A stretch of 64,000 bases of DNA from Filosporella fistucella (taxonomy: Eukaryota > Ascomycota > Leotiomycetes > Helotiales), in assembly GCA_030077755.1 (NCBI GenBank), contig JAQJZZ010000008.1, positions 1,364,001 to 1,428,000 of the forward strand, in the 5' to 3' direction. Position numbers and translations under genes: made by a program. The notes under the pieces are model-generated. The model was not told where the DNA came from. It did no database searches and saw only the letters and a list, made by a program, of their open reading frames with translations. Every line of letters starts with the position of its first letter. Within the stretch, counting starts at the first letter, position 1. This document shows positions 13,285-24,351 of the stretch, in pieces.

Positions 13285-13904
13285 GGCGGCTTGATTCTAT
13301 GTACTCCATAAGCAGGCCTGAAGCATCAACTGTACGTCCAGTTTGTAGGTGAGCACTTGTGGTTCGAAGCACGGAGGTAGTAATAGAATAGAATTCGGAG
13401 ATCATACACTGCACCACAACAACAATTCTTCTAAATATTGCAGTGGTCAAGTTGCACACGACTTGACAGCGAGGAACATTTGTCGGTTGCTCTTTCGTGC
13501 ACTGTATCGTACCTAGATATAATTTGTAGGTCAGTGTTTTGCGTTACAGGACTGTAGGTACAGTACAATCTCCACCTCGGCGGATGTTTAAATTCCAGCC
13601 ACCCTTTCGCCTATCACTCAGCCTTGTCCATCGTCCTTCAAATTCACTACAATACCATAAACTTAGTCCCATATGACCTTCAGCACTCAGACAACATCAT
13701 AAGAACGACCCGGATAGAGCAGGACCAACATTACATTGCAAGGTCATAGATTGTCGCAGATCAGTGCGGCAGTCGCACAGGACCAGTTCAACGCCCCTGT
13801 CACCCAGACGCCTTTGCATTCCGCCGGGCGCAACAGCTATCACGGTTTGCATAGTCCCTTGTGTTGGATACTTGAGAAAGTACCGTCGATACTGAAGTTA
13901 CGCC
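13285..13904. promoter_or_regulatory. Divergent promoter region, TRAPPC11/RXT2
   Basis: About 620 bases between divergent starts, AT-rich with pyrimidine tracts. No defined operator recognised. Confidence 0.45.
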
Positions 13905-15557
13905 ATGGCTTCGCAGGCAGCAATCGTCGCAGAGACGATCGCTGGTATGAAGAGGGCTTTGAAAAGGAAAGCTTATGGTACAATCTGCTGCTACCCGATT
14001 TATACGACCCTGCTAAATCAACTTCCCTCGCAGATTCCGATTCTGATAATGAGATTGAGCATCTCACCAACCGAGGGAATAAACTGAAAAAGAAAGCAAG
14101 ATATGTTCATCGAGGTCAATTGGCACCACCTACAGGTCCTGTTGTCTACAAACGAGTGAGTGTCGAGGCAGAGATCATTGCTAGATAAATTTTGATCTTT
14201 GAAATTAGCAAATCGAGCACGCGGGCTATCAGCGAGACATTATCAGTCGAAATCCTCCTCTTATTGATGAAGACGGTTATGAAGTTGACAGTGATGACGA
14301 CGATGAAAGAGCCCAAGCTGTAATTGCCGCCGCGGCAGAGCTTGACCCATACTCGGGCGTCAAGATTGAGCGTAAGGGATGAATTTACCAGAGTTTCATT
14401 CTTGAGCTAAAACTGTTGTAGATCTACTCGCTCCATTGACTGCGGCGTCTGAGTTGCCAGACCACCCCACATTATCGAAACCATTCCTTTCCAAGAACTT
14501 GACAGAGCTCACTCGAGATGCGGGCGAGATGGTTCAGAAAGAGAAGGCGTCTCTGTGGCGTATAAAACATCTACTCACGAGACTTTGCGGGGATAATACC
14601 TGGATACCTTGCGAAAGTGTCGAGACTGATAATGATTTCGCCCTGTTCTTCGACGAGCGAGATCGATCTAGGGAACATTTGGGGAAAGCAGTTTCAAGGG
14701 TAGAAGGCGACCAAGCCTCAACAGGAACTTTAACATCAGAAGAGGTAGACCCGCCTACTGCCATACTAGCTCCAGAAGCGCCTTCTGCTGAGGCTGCCCT
14801 CGCAGCAGCAAAGCAGACCATCGAAACTTCCATAACTAATTCTGATCCAACGCCGAAGACAGGTCTGGGTATCGATGCCGGGGGACTCAATGCCACAGGA
14901 AATGATACAGATGCCCAGCCTTCTGGCAGCGTCATGGGCTTGCCTGCAAATCAGCTGGTAGGCCCCGGGCAGAATACCACGGCGCCATCTAGCACAGAGA
15001 TGGAATTAGATGCCGTTGCAAAACCTCCAACTCCACCGGAAGAAGGCGGTGGAGAGACTGTCGAGACTCCAACGGAGAGTATCGGAGAGATTGCAGCTCC
15101 TCGACGTATGCGAACTAGAGCTCAAGCAGCTGCGTCAGATAATTCTGCTCCGAGCAGGACACGGTCCATAAGTCCAGAATCGGGCCACGAGTTCTTTGTC
15201 CATCCATACTTTCTAGCACCACAATCGTCTTTACCGGACCGTAATTTAGGTCTGCCTCAGAATGAGGCAGACGAAATAAGGAGACTTCTCCAGCTATACA
15301 TACAGAAGCAGGAGGAAATCTGCCGAGGTTCTCAAAAGGTTTATGATGGTCTCCTGAAAGCCGACAGGCTTCGCAAAACAGTCATGAAGTGGGCAAAGGC
15401 AGAAGCTCACGTCGGAGTGAATAGAGATATGTCAGATGGAGAGGATTGGTATGATAAGGAAGAATGGGGCTTGGATGAAGACCTCAAGAAAGGACAAGAC
15501 GAAGAAGAAGAGGACGCGGCGACAACAGCCAAAAAGACAAGAACTCGGCGGCAGTAG
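13905..15557 (+). CDS. RXT2: Rxt2-like subunit of the Rpd3L histone deacetylase complex
   Basis: Nuclear co-repressor subunit. Exons 13905-13977, 14034-14155, 14209-14371, 14422-15557; 497 aa. The conserved RXT2 N-terminal domain reads through three exon joints: KRKAYDSDSDNEIEHL, then KARYVHRGQLAPPTGPVVYKR joined to QIEHAGYQRDI, then GVKIEHLLAPL. It ends in the LWRIKHLLTRLCGDNTW block. The rest is a Pro/Thr/Ser-rich disordered region, a helical segment (DEIRRLLQLYIQKQEEICRG) and a very acidic-then-basic tail. The ATG at 13905 was chosen because its short first exon joins in phase to the conserved domain; a longer uninterrupted frame from 13736 lacks that N-terminus. Confidence 0.9.
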
Positions 15558-15953
15558 CTTGAGCTTCCGGTTATTTTGACATGAATTTGGCGTAGGTAGG
15601 GGTTTTTCTTATGGGCGCTGGAGCGGCTTCCAGGAAAGACTGCGGGTTATGATCGACGATGAGTTTTATTTGCCTGAAATTATTTTCTCTTGATAAGAAA
15701 GCACGATGTGTATCCAGCGTTCGATACTCTCTAAATGCCACACCTTTCTGACTATGAGGACCCCGGTCTCCGAACTCGCTTCGACGTCATTAAATTTGCT
15801 CGTGATCGTTTATTTGCTTGCAACAGCTCGTTGTCCCAAATCTTCCCCACCACAACCACAAATCGCCCCAAGGTGTCAGCTTCACTCGTACTCTCTACAG
15901 ACATAGCTATCAGTCTAACTTCTTCGCATCAGGGAGTATCGAAATTGACGACC
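15558..15953. other. Intergenic, RXT2-OPI3
   Basis: About 400 bases. The OPI3 frame stays open upstream to an ATG at 15735, so a 73-residue N-terminal extension is formally possible. Nothing else seen. Confidence 0.4.
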
Positions 15954-16739
15954 ATGACCAGCTTTCTGGGTGCCAATAAGGGTCTGATTGACTTTGATCA
16001 GAAGAGCTTGGCCAGTAAGCTAAATTTCTCAGGTTACAGTATGAAGTACAATGCTGATGTTGAGGATTAGTTGCGGCAGCCTCCATTGCCTTCAATCCTA
16101 TTTTCTGGAAGTGAGTCTCCGGCCCAAAGCTTTGTCCTTGATAGCACATGTTAACTATTTGACAGCACTGTGGCTCGTCAAGGTAATGCTTCCTTTCACA
16201 CACCCGTTCAAGCCTGACAGAGCGAAACAGAATACCACAACAAGATCCTGACGAAACTTGCTGGAGGAAATTCTCGTTATGCTTGCTACGGCCTCGCAGT
16301 GACCATCTTCTCTCTGGGAATCTTTCGTGACCTTCTCTACGAACTTGCACTTCGCGATCAGCCAGCACATCCTCTCCTCGAGACAGTACTTTCGAAATTC
16401 CTAGCATATGGATTGATTGCCGCTGGAAACGTTCTTGTGCTTTCTTCCATGTGGGCACTCGGTGTGACAGGTACTTATCTTGGCGACTATTTCGGTATCT
16501 TGATGGATAGCATCGTGACCGGATTCCCTTTCAATATCACTGCATCCCCTATGTACTATGGATCCACGATGAGCTTTTTGGGCACTGCCATTCTATTTGG
16601 CAAGCCTGCAGGGATTCTGTTGACTTTAGAAGTCCTGATAGTATACTTAATCGCACTCCGATTCGAGGATCCATTCACCGCAGAAATCTATGCCAAAAGG
16701 GAGCGGGCTCAAAACAAGAGTGGAAAGAAGGGATTGTGA
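15954..16739 (+). CDS. OPI3: Phosphatidyl-N-methylethanolamine N-methyltransferase (Opi3/PEM2)
   Basis: ER membrane methyltransferase carrying out the last methylation steps from PE to phosphatidylcholine with S-adenosylmethionine. Exons 15954-16014, 16071-16110, 16166-16182 and 16231-16739; the third exon is only 17 nt. 208 aa. Hydrophobic helices cover IAAASIAFNPIFWN, GLAVTIFSLGIFRDLLYE and FLAYGLIAAGNVLVLSSMWA. The family signatures are GTYLGDYFGILMD, SPMYYGSTMSFLGTA followed by FGKPAG (AdoMet contact region), and the C-terminal RFEDPFTAEIYAKRE with the conserved acidic pair. The start at 15954 matches usual family length; an in-frame upstream ATG exists at 15735. The gene converges with the nitrilase-family gene. 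Confidence 0.93.
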
Positions 16740-17296
16740 GATTGAGACGATGATGCATATTTTAGAGGATGGATTATGCTGGGGTTAGAGCGGGAAAGCA
16801 TTCTTGGAGCTGTGATGATGTTGGGTGAGTAGGAAATATTTCCGTCTATCGCATGCATTGGCACTGGGCAGTAAAAGGGATTCAACAGTACAGGTGAAGG
16901 GCGTTGCTCGATTATCAACTACTAGCATCGCGGGCGTTAAGGAGGAAAAGTCGTGTAGCATTGTCTGGCAGAAGCCCGTACTTTAAATTCTGCGGAGCAA
17001 ATAAATATGTCCCATAAGCACCACAATCTCCCATAGCGACTAAATCGACAACAACGACGGCTTGATACCAACAGGACGAGTGCTTCTTGCTTTCGAACGC
17101 AGAATATTAGTTTGAGGAATGCAGGTATTGAACAGGGCATTTGGTGGTCCGATGTCCACCTCGTTGGCTAAACACCGCGTTGTATGAATTGACCAAGATT
17201 ATGGATCAAAGTAACGAAGAAGTGAGCAACATCAATCAAAGAACTATTCTGTTTCGTCAAACACCTGGTCAGTGCAAGCTCTGGATTCGATTATCC
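16740..17296. other. Intergenic between convergent genes
   Basis: About 560 bases between two 3' ends. Only short ORFs; no repeat or RNA gene recognised. Confidence 0.4.
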
Positions 17297-18480
17297 TCAG
17301 ATTTCAGGGTAAACGTCACTACATTGCGATCATTAGTGAAGACTCCTTCAAAGCGGCGAGCAAAGTACTTACGTTCTCCTCAGTAATGGCATAGATGCCT
17401 TTATCTTTTCTCTATAGTCCAAGTCAATATCTACAACCCCGATTTCCGGTCCATTCGACTCTCCTGGTAGGTCCAACAACACTTTGCCCCATGGATCAAC
17501 CACCATCGAGTGCCCGTAACTTGTCCGCCTGTCATTATGTGCACCAACTTGAGCTGCTGCAATGATGTATGCTTGTGTCTCGATTGCACGAGCTTTTAAA
17601 AGTACTTCCCACTTCCACGAGTTAGTATCGTATTTGGAAGTACCGCCCAAAACAAACATAGGGACGAGAAAACAGGTCAAATACATGTGCTTTGCCAGTT
17701 GGTACTGTGAATGCTGAAGGATACGTGATAATCTGGGCGTTTTGTCGCTTTAGAGCTAGGCTAATTTCAGGGAACCGCAGCTTCATTAATGTTAGCATCT
17801 TTCTGGGCCACAAGAGAATATCATTACATCAAAGCAGATGGCCAGTCCAACTCGGCCAATGTTCGTATCAACTGGTGGAACAATCTTCTCGCCGCCCTCC
17901 ACGCTGTTACTCTCCTTCAACGCTCCATAATCAAACAGGTGAAGCTTATCATAGTATGCTTCGATATCCCCTTTCTCGTTGATCCAGCAACTTCTGTTCG
18001 TCATCTTGCCACTGCTCATAGGGACGTGAACTCCTACATTTATAGCCAACGACGATTCTTTGGCAGCTTTCCTGATTCCGAGAAGAAATAGACTTGACTC
18101 CATGGGACAAGCAAGCAATATCGACTCTTGAGGACTAGATGCTATATAGTCCTAGTGACAATCATCAGGTTATGTGTCACACAATATGCAAGCCAGGGAC
18201 GAATCTTCATGGCGATAAGTTGCAAAGATTAGCTTACAGTCGCTTCGGGCAGGAATAGCGCCTACAGTCTATGAGTATACACATTACAGTACGGAAGTAA
18301 ATCGACCCATACCTTGGCTCCAAGATCTACCGCTTTTCTGACGAGTACTTGACAGAGAGCTAAGTTATGGCCCATAGATGCAGTAGAACATAATTGTCCT
18401 ATCGCCTGGCATTGTTAGTCCAAAAGGCTCCAAATCTTATGGATATCGTATGACTTACAATTCTTGACATCGTTACAGAT
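17297..18480 (-). CDS. Nitrilase-superfamily amidase (NIT1/NIT2 type)
   Basis: Carbon-nitrogen hydrolase, probably of the deaminated-glutathione amidase branch. Seven exons on the minus strand: 18480-18469 (12 nt), 18405-18313, 18261-18238 (24 nt), 18151-17828, 17780-17685, 17611-17373, 17318-17297 (22 nt), giving 269 aa. The catalytic triad is visible: Glu in ALFLPEATDY, Lys in AYYDKLHLFD and Cys in GLAICFDLRFPE. The last motif exists only after removing the 47-nt intron, whose branch site is TGCTAAC. HWEVLLKARAIETQ likewise spans a joint. The final exon encodes the family-like ending DVYPEI. Local open frames alone would give three fragments. Confidence 0.9.
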
Positions 18481-18931
18481 AATACGGAGCAATTGGCTTT
18501 CAAGTATGTGGCAGAAGTAAACAAATTTGAGGGCGTTGGAAATTGGAATATATGCTATAGCTTACACAAAACCACCATTGAAAGTGTCTTGGTAAACGGC
18601 GTTGATCTCGAAATCTAGGAAGCCTGAAGTGAAGAGGAAGGTTTTACAACTTCAAGTAATCGCTCATCTTTAGATATCATTCAAAAATGAAACACTCAAT
18701 CATTAAATTTGTCTAGAGCAAAAGTGGATGTCGTTCACGTGCAGCTTTGACCTGGCGGGTGATGCAGGAAGAAGCGGGTTGGTGACGTTTGGATTTTGAG
18801 CACGGAGGGACGGTCTTTGTAATTTTAAGCTCTCGTTGAGCAACAATAACAATCAACAACATGGGCTTTAGATAGACCAGGAGGCTCCCCGCGCATCCAG
18901 CACACACAATGCTCTGTTAATAGAAGACGAA
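18481..18931. promoter_or_regulatory. Divergent promoter region, amidase/HEM25
   Basis: About 450 bases between divergent starts. No defined regulatory site recognised. Confidence 0.4.
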
Positions 18932-19959
18932 ATGTCAAATGGCAGCCATGCTGGGAAATCGTCAACTTGCAAGTTTCCCTCAAACTCAAAGTGAACAAAA
19001 GCTTACCCAGTACAGCATTCCACTTTGCAGCTGGTTTGGGGTCTGGCATCCTCTCTGCCGTTCTCTTACAACCTGCCGACCTTTTAAAAACTCGGGTACA
19101 ACAATCCGGTCATAGTTCTCTACTTGTCACAATTCGTGAAATCTCGAAATCACCCAATTCGATTCGCTCTTTCTGGAGAGGGACGCTACCTTCAGCTCTG
19201 CGAACAGGATTCGGATCAGCGATATATTTCACCACTCTGAATTCTCTACGTCGAAAAGTTGCACACTCGAATCTTCTCAAATCAATCGGGGCTATAGATA
19301 GGAATGCACTACAGAGTCACTCCTCCTCCCTCCCGAAGCTGTCAAATCTTGCAAATCTCACAACGGGAGCTATAGCTAGGACGGGAGCGGGCTTCATACT
19401 GATGCCGATGACTGTGATCAAGGTTCGATATGAATCCAATCTCTACGCCTACAAATCGATCGTGGGTGCTGGGAAGGACATTCTCCGAACCGAGGGTGTA
19501 AAGGGATTCTTCTCTGGATTTGGCGCGACTGCTGTTAGAGATGCACCTTATGCAGGGTTATATGTCTTGTTTTATGAACAGCTCAAAAAAAGACTCAGTC
19601 TGCTGTCCCAAAAAGTTCCCATAGCAGGAGAAATAGCCTCCGGCATGTCCGGGTCAACCTCTGCGTCGATCAATTTTGGATCCGGTATACTCGCTGCAGG
19701 TTTTGCTACGGCGTTCACGAATCCCTTCGATGCGATTAAGACCAGAATTCAATTGCAGCCAAACAAATATCATAATATGCTGCATGCTGGGAAGAAAATG
19801 ATACGTGAAGATGGGTTCAAATCTCTCTTTGACGGATTAGGATTGAGGATGGGACGCAAGGCTATCAGCTCGGCTTTGGCGTGGACATTGTATGAAGAGC
19901 TTATTAGAAGGGCAGAGCATGCCTTCGCACATACACATGTGGAGGAGAAGGCAATGTAG
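18932..19959 (+). CDS. HEM25: Mitochondrial glycine carrier Hem25 (SLC25A38 family)
   Basis: Inner-membrane carrier supplying glycine for heme synthesis. Exons 18932-18968 and 19016-19959; 326 aa. Three carrier repeats show the P-x-x-x-x-K-x-R signatures: [23 protein letters not shown] (the degenerate second one typical of this subfamily) and [31 protein letters not shown] is also characteristic. The downstream frame lacks an ATG. The start [12 protein letters not shown] joins to [11 protein letters not shown] if a 47-nt GC-AG intron (donor GCAAGT, acceptor TACAG) is removed; the alternative GT donor (GTTTCC) would give only a 38-nt intron. I favour the GC-AG model. Confidence 0.9.
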
Positions 19960-20269
19960 TATCACCACTTTGTATCAATTAGTAATCAAGGACACCACTC
20001 AATGGTTGGCTCCCGAGAATCTTCAAGTGACAAGAAATAGGGATGAATGAAATTGTTTGAATATTCTCCTAGTATCTAGCATGAACGTATCTTCGATTCC
20101 AGGTCATATTTATTGAGTGGGTATACCAAGTCATCAGGACATAAACAAGACCTGTAAAGGTCTCCAAAGCGCAGAACGAAACTCCAAATTCAAAAACACC
20201 CTACTCCTTCAATGCCAGCAGACCTCAAATTTTCTATTCACTCGGCATTTCCCTCCTTATGATCTTTGC
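19960..20269. other. Intergenic between convergent genes
   Basis: About 310 bases; presumably 3' UTRs of both neighbours. Nothing recognised. Confidence 0.4.
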
Positions 20270-21577
20270 TTAACGCTTTCCTCCGGCCAGGAAGGTCAAC
20301 AATGGAGAAGGAGATGGCTTTCTCTCGTGCTTCTTCTTGCGGACCAACTCGAATTCTGTCTCGTGATGGTGTTTTTTCTTGCTCCCCTCAATCGCAAACA
20401 TGACTGGCTCCACACGTCTACGTTCACGGATCTCTCTGGTATGCGACCACAAGAAGTCTTGCTCGTATTCGGGAACCCAACGTTTAATGAGGATGAAGTC
20501 AGGGTCCTGGGATCGGATGTTAGTTCGCCCTCAAGAACGTAGTGGGATTCTTCTTACCTGATCAAACTCGTAGTCAATTCTGTACTTGTTCAAGGTTTCG
20601 ATCGAGAGATGACGGCGTGACATTCTAGTATAGGTTGGGCGGTTTGGGTCGATAGGCTTTTCTTTCTTCAGAACGACCGAAATTTGCCTTTCGTCCATGC
20701 CCGACTTGCGAAGATCCTCCTCAAGTCGCGCCTGATACTCCTTTTCTCTCTCTTCCTTTTCTTTCTTGGCCTTTGCTGCTTTCTCGGCTTGCTCGAGCTT
20801 GTACTTCTCAATCGCCTTGTCAGCCTCCTTCTTGAGACGTGCCTTCTCTTCATCAGCCTTCTTCTCCGCTTGCAATCTAGCGAACTCCATCTCCTTCTTT
20901 ATTCGCGCCTCTTCGGCAGCTCGTTCCTTTTCGGCCTTGTATGCCTGAAGTTCTTTCCTGGTTTTCTCTAACTCAATGTCTTCTTTCGTCTGAGAAATCT
21001 GTTTCTTGATGCGACTTTCCTCCTTCGCCTTTTCCTTTTCAAGTCGGTATAATTCCAGCTCTCGCTTTGTCTTCTCGACTTCGTATTCATCTCGAGTATG
21101 AGCCATTCTATAAGCCTCTAAATCTCGACGAGTCTTCTCGATTTCATACTCATCCCGGCTGTGAGCAGCTCTGTATTGCTCAAGCTCTCGTCGAGCTTTT
21201 TCCAGTTCGTATTCATCGCGAGGGTCTCTTGCCGCAACGAATGAACTTGGTCGTGATCGAGAGCGGGAACGAGCACGTGGCGGAGATGCCACAGCCAGGT
21301 AATCGTCGTCGTCATAGTAATTGTTGTTGATAATCTGAACGGGAGGAGCTGGAGCAGCTAGCGGAGGACTTGGTCGTCTGTGACTCTGGTGGCCTGTAGA
21401 CCGAGAACGGTAAAGACTGGTGCTGACCGCTGGAACGAGATAACTGCTCTCATGCCCATAGTACGGGCGAGGGGCTGGACGATATCGGGTTTCAGGATAG
21501 ATTGCTGGCTTTGGAGAAATGCGGCCACGTCGCACACGGATATCAAGCTCATCCTCATCATCGTAGTAGGAACTCAT
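20270..21577 (-). CDS. Coiled-coil protein with 21-residue DEYE repeats, function unknown
   Basis: Two exons on the minus strand: 21577-20558 and 20506-20270, giving 418 aa. Not assigned to a named family. The N-terminus is acidic then Arg/Pro/Tyr-rich with an RS-like patch (RARSRSRSRP). Next come three consecutive 21-residue units starting DEYE-[LIV]-EK, then a long charged helix rich in Lys, Glu and Ala, predicted to be coiled coil. The C-terminal 80 residues look globular and conserved: RRHLSIETLNKYRIDYEFDQ joins across the intron to DPDFILIKRWVPEYEQDFLW, then a basic tail. The start was chosen at MSSYYDDEDE. The intron removes an in-frame stop and carries a normal GTAAGA donor. Confidence 0.8.
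21029..21217 (-). repeat. Tandem 63-nt coding repeat, 3 units
   Basis: Units begin at 21217, 21154 and 21091 (minus strand), exactly 63 nt apart, each encoding DEYE-x-EK-x-[RK]-R-x-LE-x-YR and so on. The third unit diverges after YR. A weaker fourth copy (DIELEKTRKELQAYK) follows after an insertion. Confidence 0.85.
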
Positions 21578-23766
21578 TTTGGCAAGGCTTTGGGATTCAA
21601 ACGTTTTTGGCAGTAAAGTTTTGCGCAAGGCGACCAATAAACCGATATTGGCTGCACAGGTGGTCAAGGCTGTTAAATACCCCGCTTCGTCGCAAGGACC
21701 GAACTGGGTGTTGATCTCGATAGGCGATAAGGAACTGTTGAACTTTCTTTTGATGCAAAATGCGATCAATATGGTGTCGGAATGTGCAACAGGCTGTTCA
21801 TCAAAGGTTGAGAGATGTCTCGAACATGTATACAGTATACCTCGTGTTGGTCGACTTTATGAATGAAAAGAAGGGTGGGAGAAAAAGAAAGAAAGTCTGG
21901 TGTCAGCAGGAGTGGGCATGGGCTGATTTAAGGTGAGACTCCTTGGAGGGGTTCCTAGACATTGCGACAAGAGACACTCCGACATCCAGCTGCATGGGAT
22001 GGGGATGGATGGATGGGTGCATTATTGTCCATCCGCCTTCCTGGCGGTGGGTGAGCACTTGACCAGCCACCACTGCATCAGAAGCTAAGCTGGTGTAGGT
22101 AAGAATTGCTGCAATTATTACAGGTATCTGTTTCTATTCTACGAGTATTCAGGGTTCTGTGTGGATGGCGGGTGGGAAGGTTGGTACAGTAAGGTAGGTA
22201 CTATGGTAGGAGGGGACGAAGTAGATAGGCTTGCAGGTAGGTAAGGAAAGTAAGGAAACCCGTCTGTGTCTCCTCGCGTATGGACTCTTTCGAGCCAGCC
22301 CTAGGAGCTGCATTTCTGTAAGTTTGATGGCCTGCATCGGTGGACCCGCAGAGAAATCCAGCCTCTCAACTTGGCGTAGAGGGGACTGGGGACACGCTCA
22401 GAGCTGGCACTACGGCATTGTGGCAGCGAGTGATGGCCATGCTCTAATATGCTAATTTGTTGGTTCATTACTTGGTGCAAGCAGGTTGTCGGTGATAAGT
22501 TGCTTGATGTTGATTGCTGTCTATACCTACTGTACTTTACCTCCGTAAAACGTATGTATGGGCTGCTGTGTCCATATCCAAGGAGGGAAAAGGTACTGTA
22601 CGTACTCCATACCAAGGCAGCTTGTCCGTAAGAACAATTGCATCTTCTGTACTGTGCCGTCGGAGACAGATAGTTCGACACTACGGCAGGCCGGCATGCA
22701 CTGCACTCATTTGGATTCTCGTAACTCGAACCTCTCAAACCCTTTCTTCCCATCGACAACGCACGAGGTAACCTTATGGGGTTGTACGATTTCGGGATTA
22801 GAACAACGGGGTTCATTTGTTTCTGCAGTCTAGAAATATTTAGACTGGGTCGCAATGCTCTTAGCCTTTCATCTTTCATTTCAGATGTAAGCGACCTTGG
22901 AGCAGATCGACAATGAGAGAGAATCCAGTCTCTCCTTTCTCCTTGCCCTAGAACACCCTGGTGATTTCAAGTTTGCCTTTTCTGGTCATCCACACTCTGA
23001 AAGTGATATCCCACTTTGGAGCGGCGAGACGCTTCAAGGAGCGGGCCGCAGATGATATTACATCTCACTGCTTCACATTGCCTCCTGGGAGTATCTGGAC
23101 CACTTGGAGCATCATTATTAGATCTAAATTGGCCACCTTCACCGTGGCCTCCCAATATTGAATTACCAACATGTCTCAAAAGCGGGCTTGTCGCCATTTG
23201 GGCAGCGGTCTTGAGGGCCCAAGGCAAATGAAAGCCAAATCCTGGTCAATAAAAGCGGCTTCCATGCCCGAAGTGGCGCTGGGGTTCTCATTTCTCTCCA
23301 ACAAACGACAAACGCGCGCCTACGCCCTTCGATTCGGGAAAACATGGTTTCAAATGATATATGGCAATGAAACCAACTGATTTCAATGTAAATGGGAGCA
23401 CATCTGCAGCAGTCTTGCCACTCTCGGTGAGAGTGTTGTAGTTCTCTTGAATCTTGATATTGCCTGTAATGGTGCTGATTATCGTCAACGAGCTGACTCC
23501 ACCCCTGCTAATACACTTCAGCCCCCAACTTTAAGAAGGAGGTGAATGGCGGATGACCATTTGGCAAATGCTCCCACACCAGGGATGAATCAGCATGAAA
23601 CACCTGGAATGTGTCTAATTTTGGCTCTCGATCCTCCCGCAGCTTTCAAGAAATTTCTTGAAGAATAAAAAGTGAAATGGCGTCTTAATCCTCCCTCGAC
23701 AGCCACTATGATGCTTCCCCAACCTTTGCTGTGCAATTAATCCTCGTCCTGCCGAACCACTCAAAC
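21578..23766. other. Long gene-poor interval with simple-sequence patches and weak coding candidates
   Basis: About 2.2 kb. It holds a GGAT-repeat patch (21996-22018), a purine-rich stretch with many TAGG/GTAGG copies (about 22160-22260), a 192-codon orphan ORF (22301-22879, minus) and a possible spliced gene (22967-23504, minus). None of the coding signals is recognised. Confidence 0.45.
22967..23504 (-). CDS. Possible spliced small gene, unrecognised
   Basis: Two stretches have protein-like composition. Upstream (about 23504-23380) reads GGVSSLTIISTITGNIKIQ and continues to ADVLPFTLKS after a TAGCAG acceptor. Downstream, 23241-23069 follows a TTGACCAG acceptor and reads GFHLPWALKTAAQMATSPLL... 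to RRQCEA; its GTGAGA donor and TTTCAG acceptor join in phase to a last exon 22996-22967 (SVDDQKRQT, stop). I could not settle the joint between the two halves or find the 5' exon, so this may be a gene, a decayed gene or chance. Confidence 0.25.
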
Positions 23767-24351
23767 TCATGCACGCCCACCACTTTTGAAGATCTGGTCG
23801 ATATGTTCCCGACTGTTCTTGTGGGTAGTCTCCAAATACTGGAGCTTTTTTCCCAGATTCTCGATGTCCGACTTGAGGTCCGAAGTCTCAGCGGTCAACC
23901 TCTTATCAACTTCAGCTGTAGGGCTGAACACAAACCTACCAATGGTGCGTTAATGAACTGGTCTCGTGACCGTACTGTTTGACACTGGGTACAGATGATG
24001 ATACCTAATGACTCGGAAAAAACTTGGAATGGAGGCTTACATTTTACCCACCCCTTCGTAGACGTTTGTCCCGGACGGCAAATCCGAAACCTCTTTAGAG
24101 GTGAGCTCCAACATGCGGATTTCACGTTGCTTGACTGCCATCTGAGATCTGACGATGCTGATCTGTTGTTGAGACTGGATTGCCTGACTCTCGATCTCTT
24201 GTACGAGCTGAAAGAGGAACTGGCGTCAGCCATAATGGTCCGTTGATGGCAAAATTTGAAATGCAGACCAGAGAACCCCTAGATGGATATGGATATGCCA
24301 GGAGATTTTCGTCCTACTCACCTTTTGCAAAGCCTCGTTTGAGATAGACAT
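23767..24351 (-). CDS. PFD1: Prefoldin subunit 1
   Basis: Beta-type subunit of the hexameric prefoldin co-chaperone that hands nascent actin and tubulin to CCT. Exons on the minus strand: 24351-24322, 24207-24041, 23935-23767, giving 121 aa, usual for the family. Two helices forming the coiled coil are evident (VQEIESQAIQSQQQISIVRS and RLTAETSDLKSDIENLGKKL) around a central beta hairpin (REIRMLELTSKEV...GTNVYEGVGKMFVFSP). All three exon joints fall in phase; the second intron divides the KMFVFSP strand. The start is the only ATG, giving MSISNEALQK. Confidence 0.92.

Noticed and set aside
13736..14188. 150-codon frame as the start of RXT2
   Set aside because: It reads through the first intron; the spliced start at 13905 gives the conserved N-terminus KRKAYDSDSDNE.
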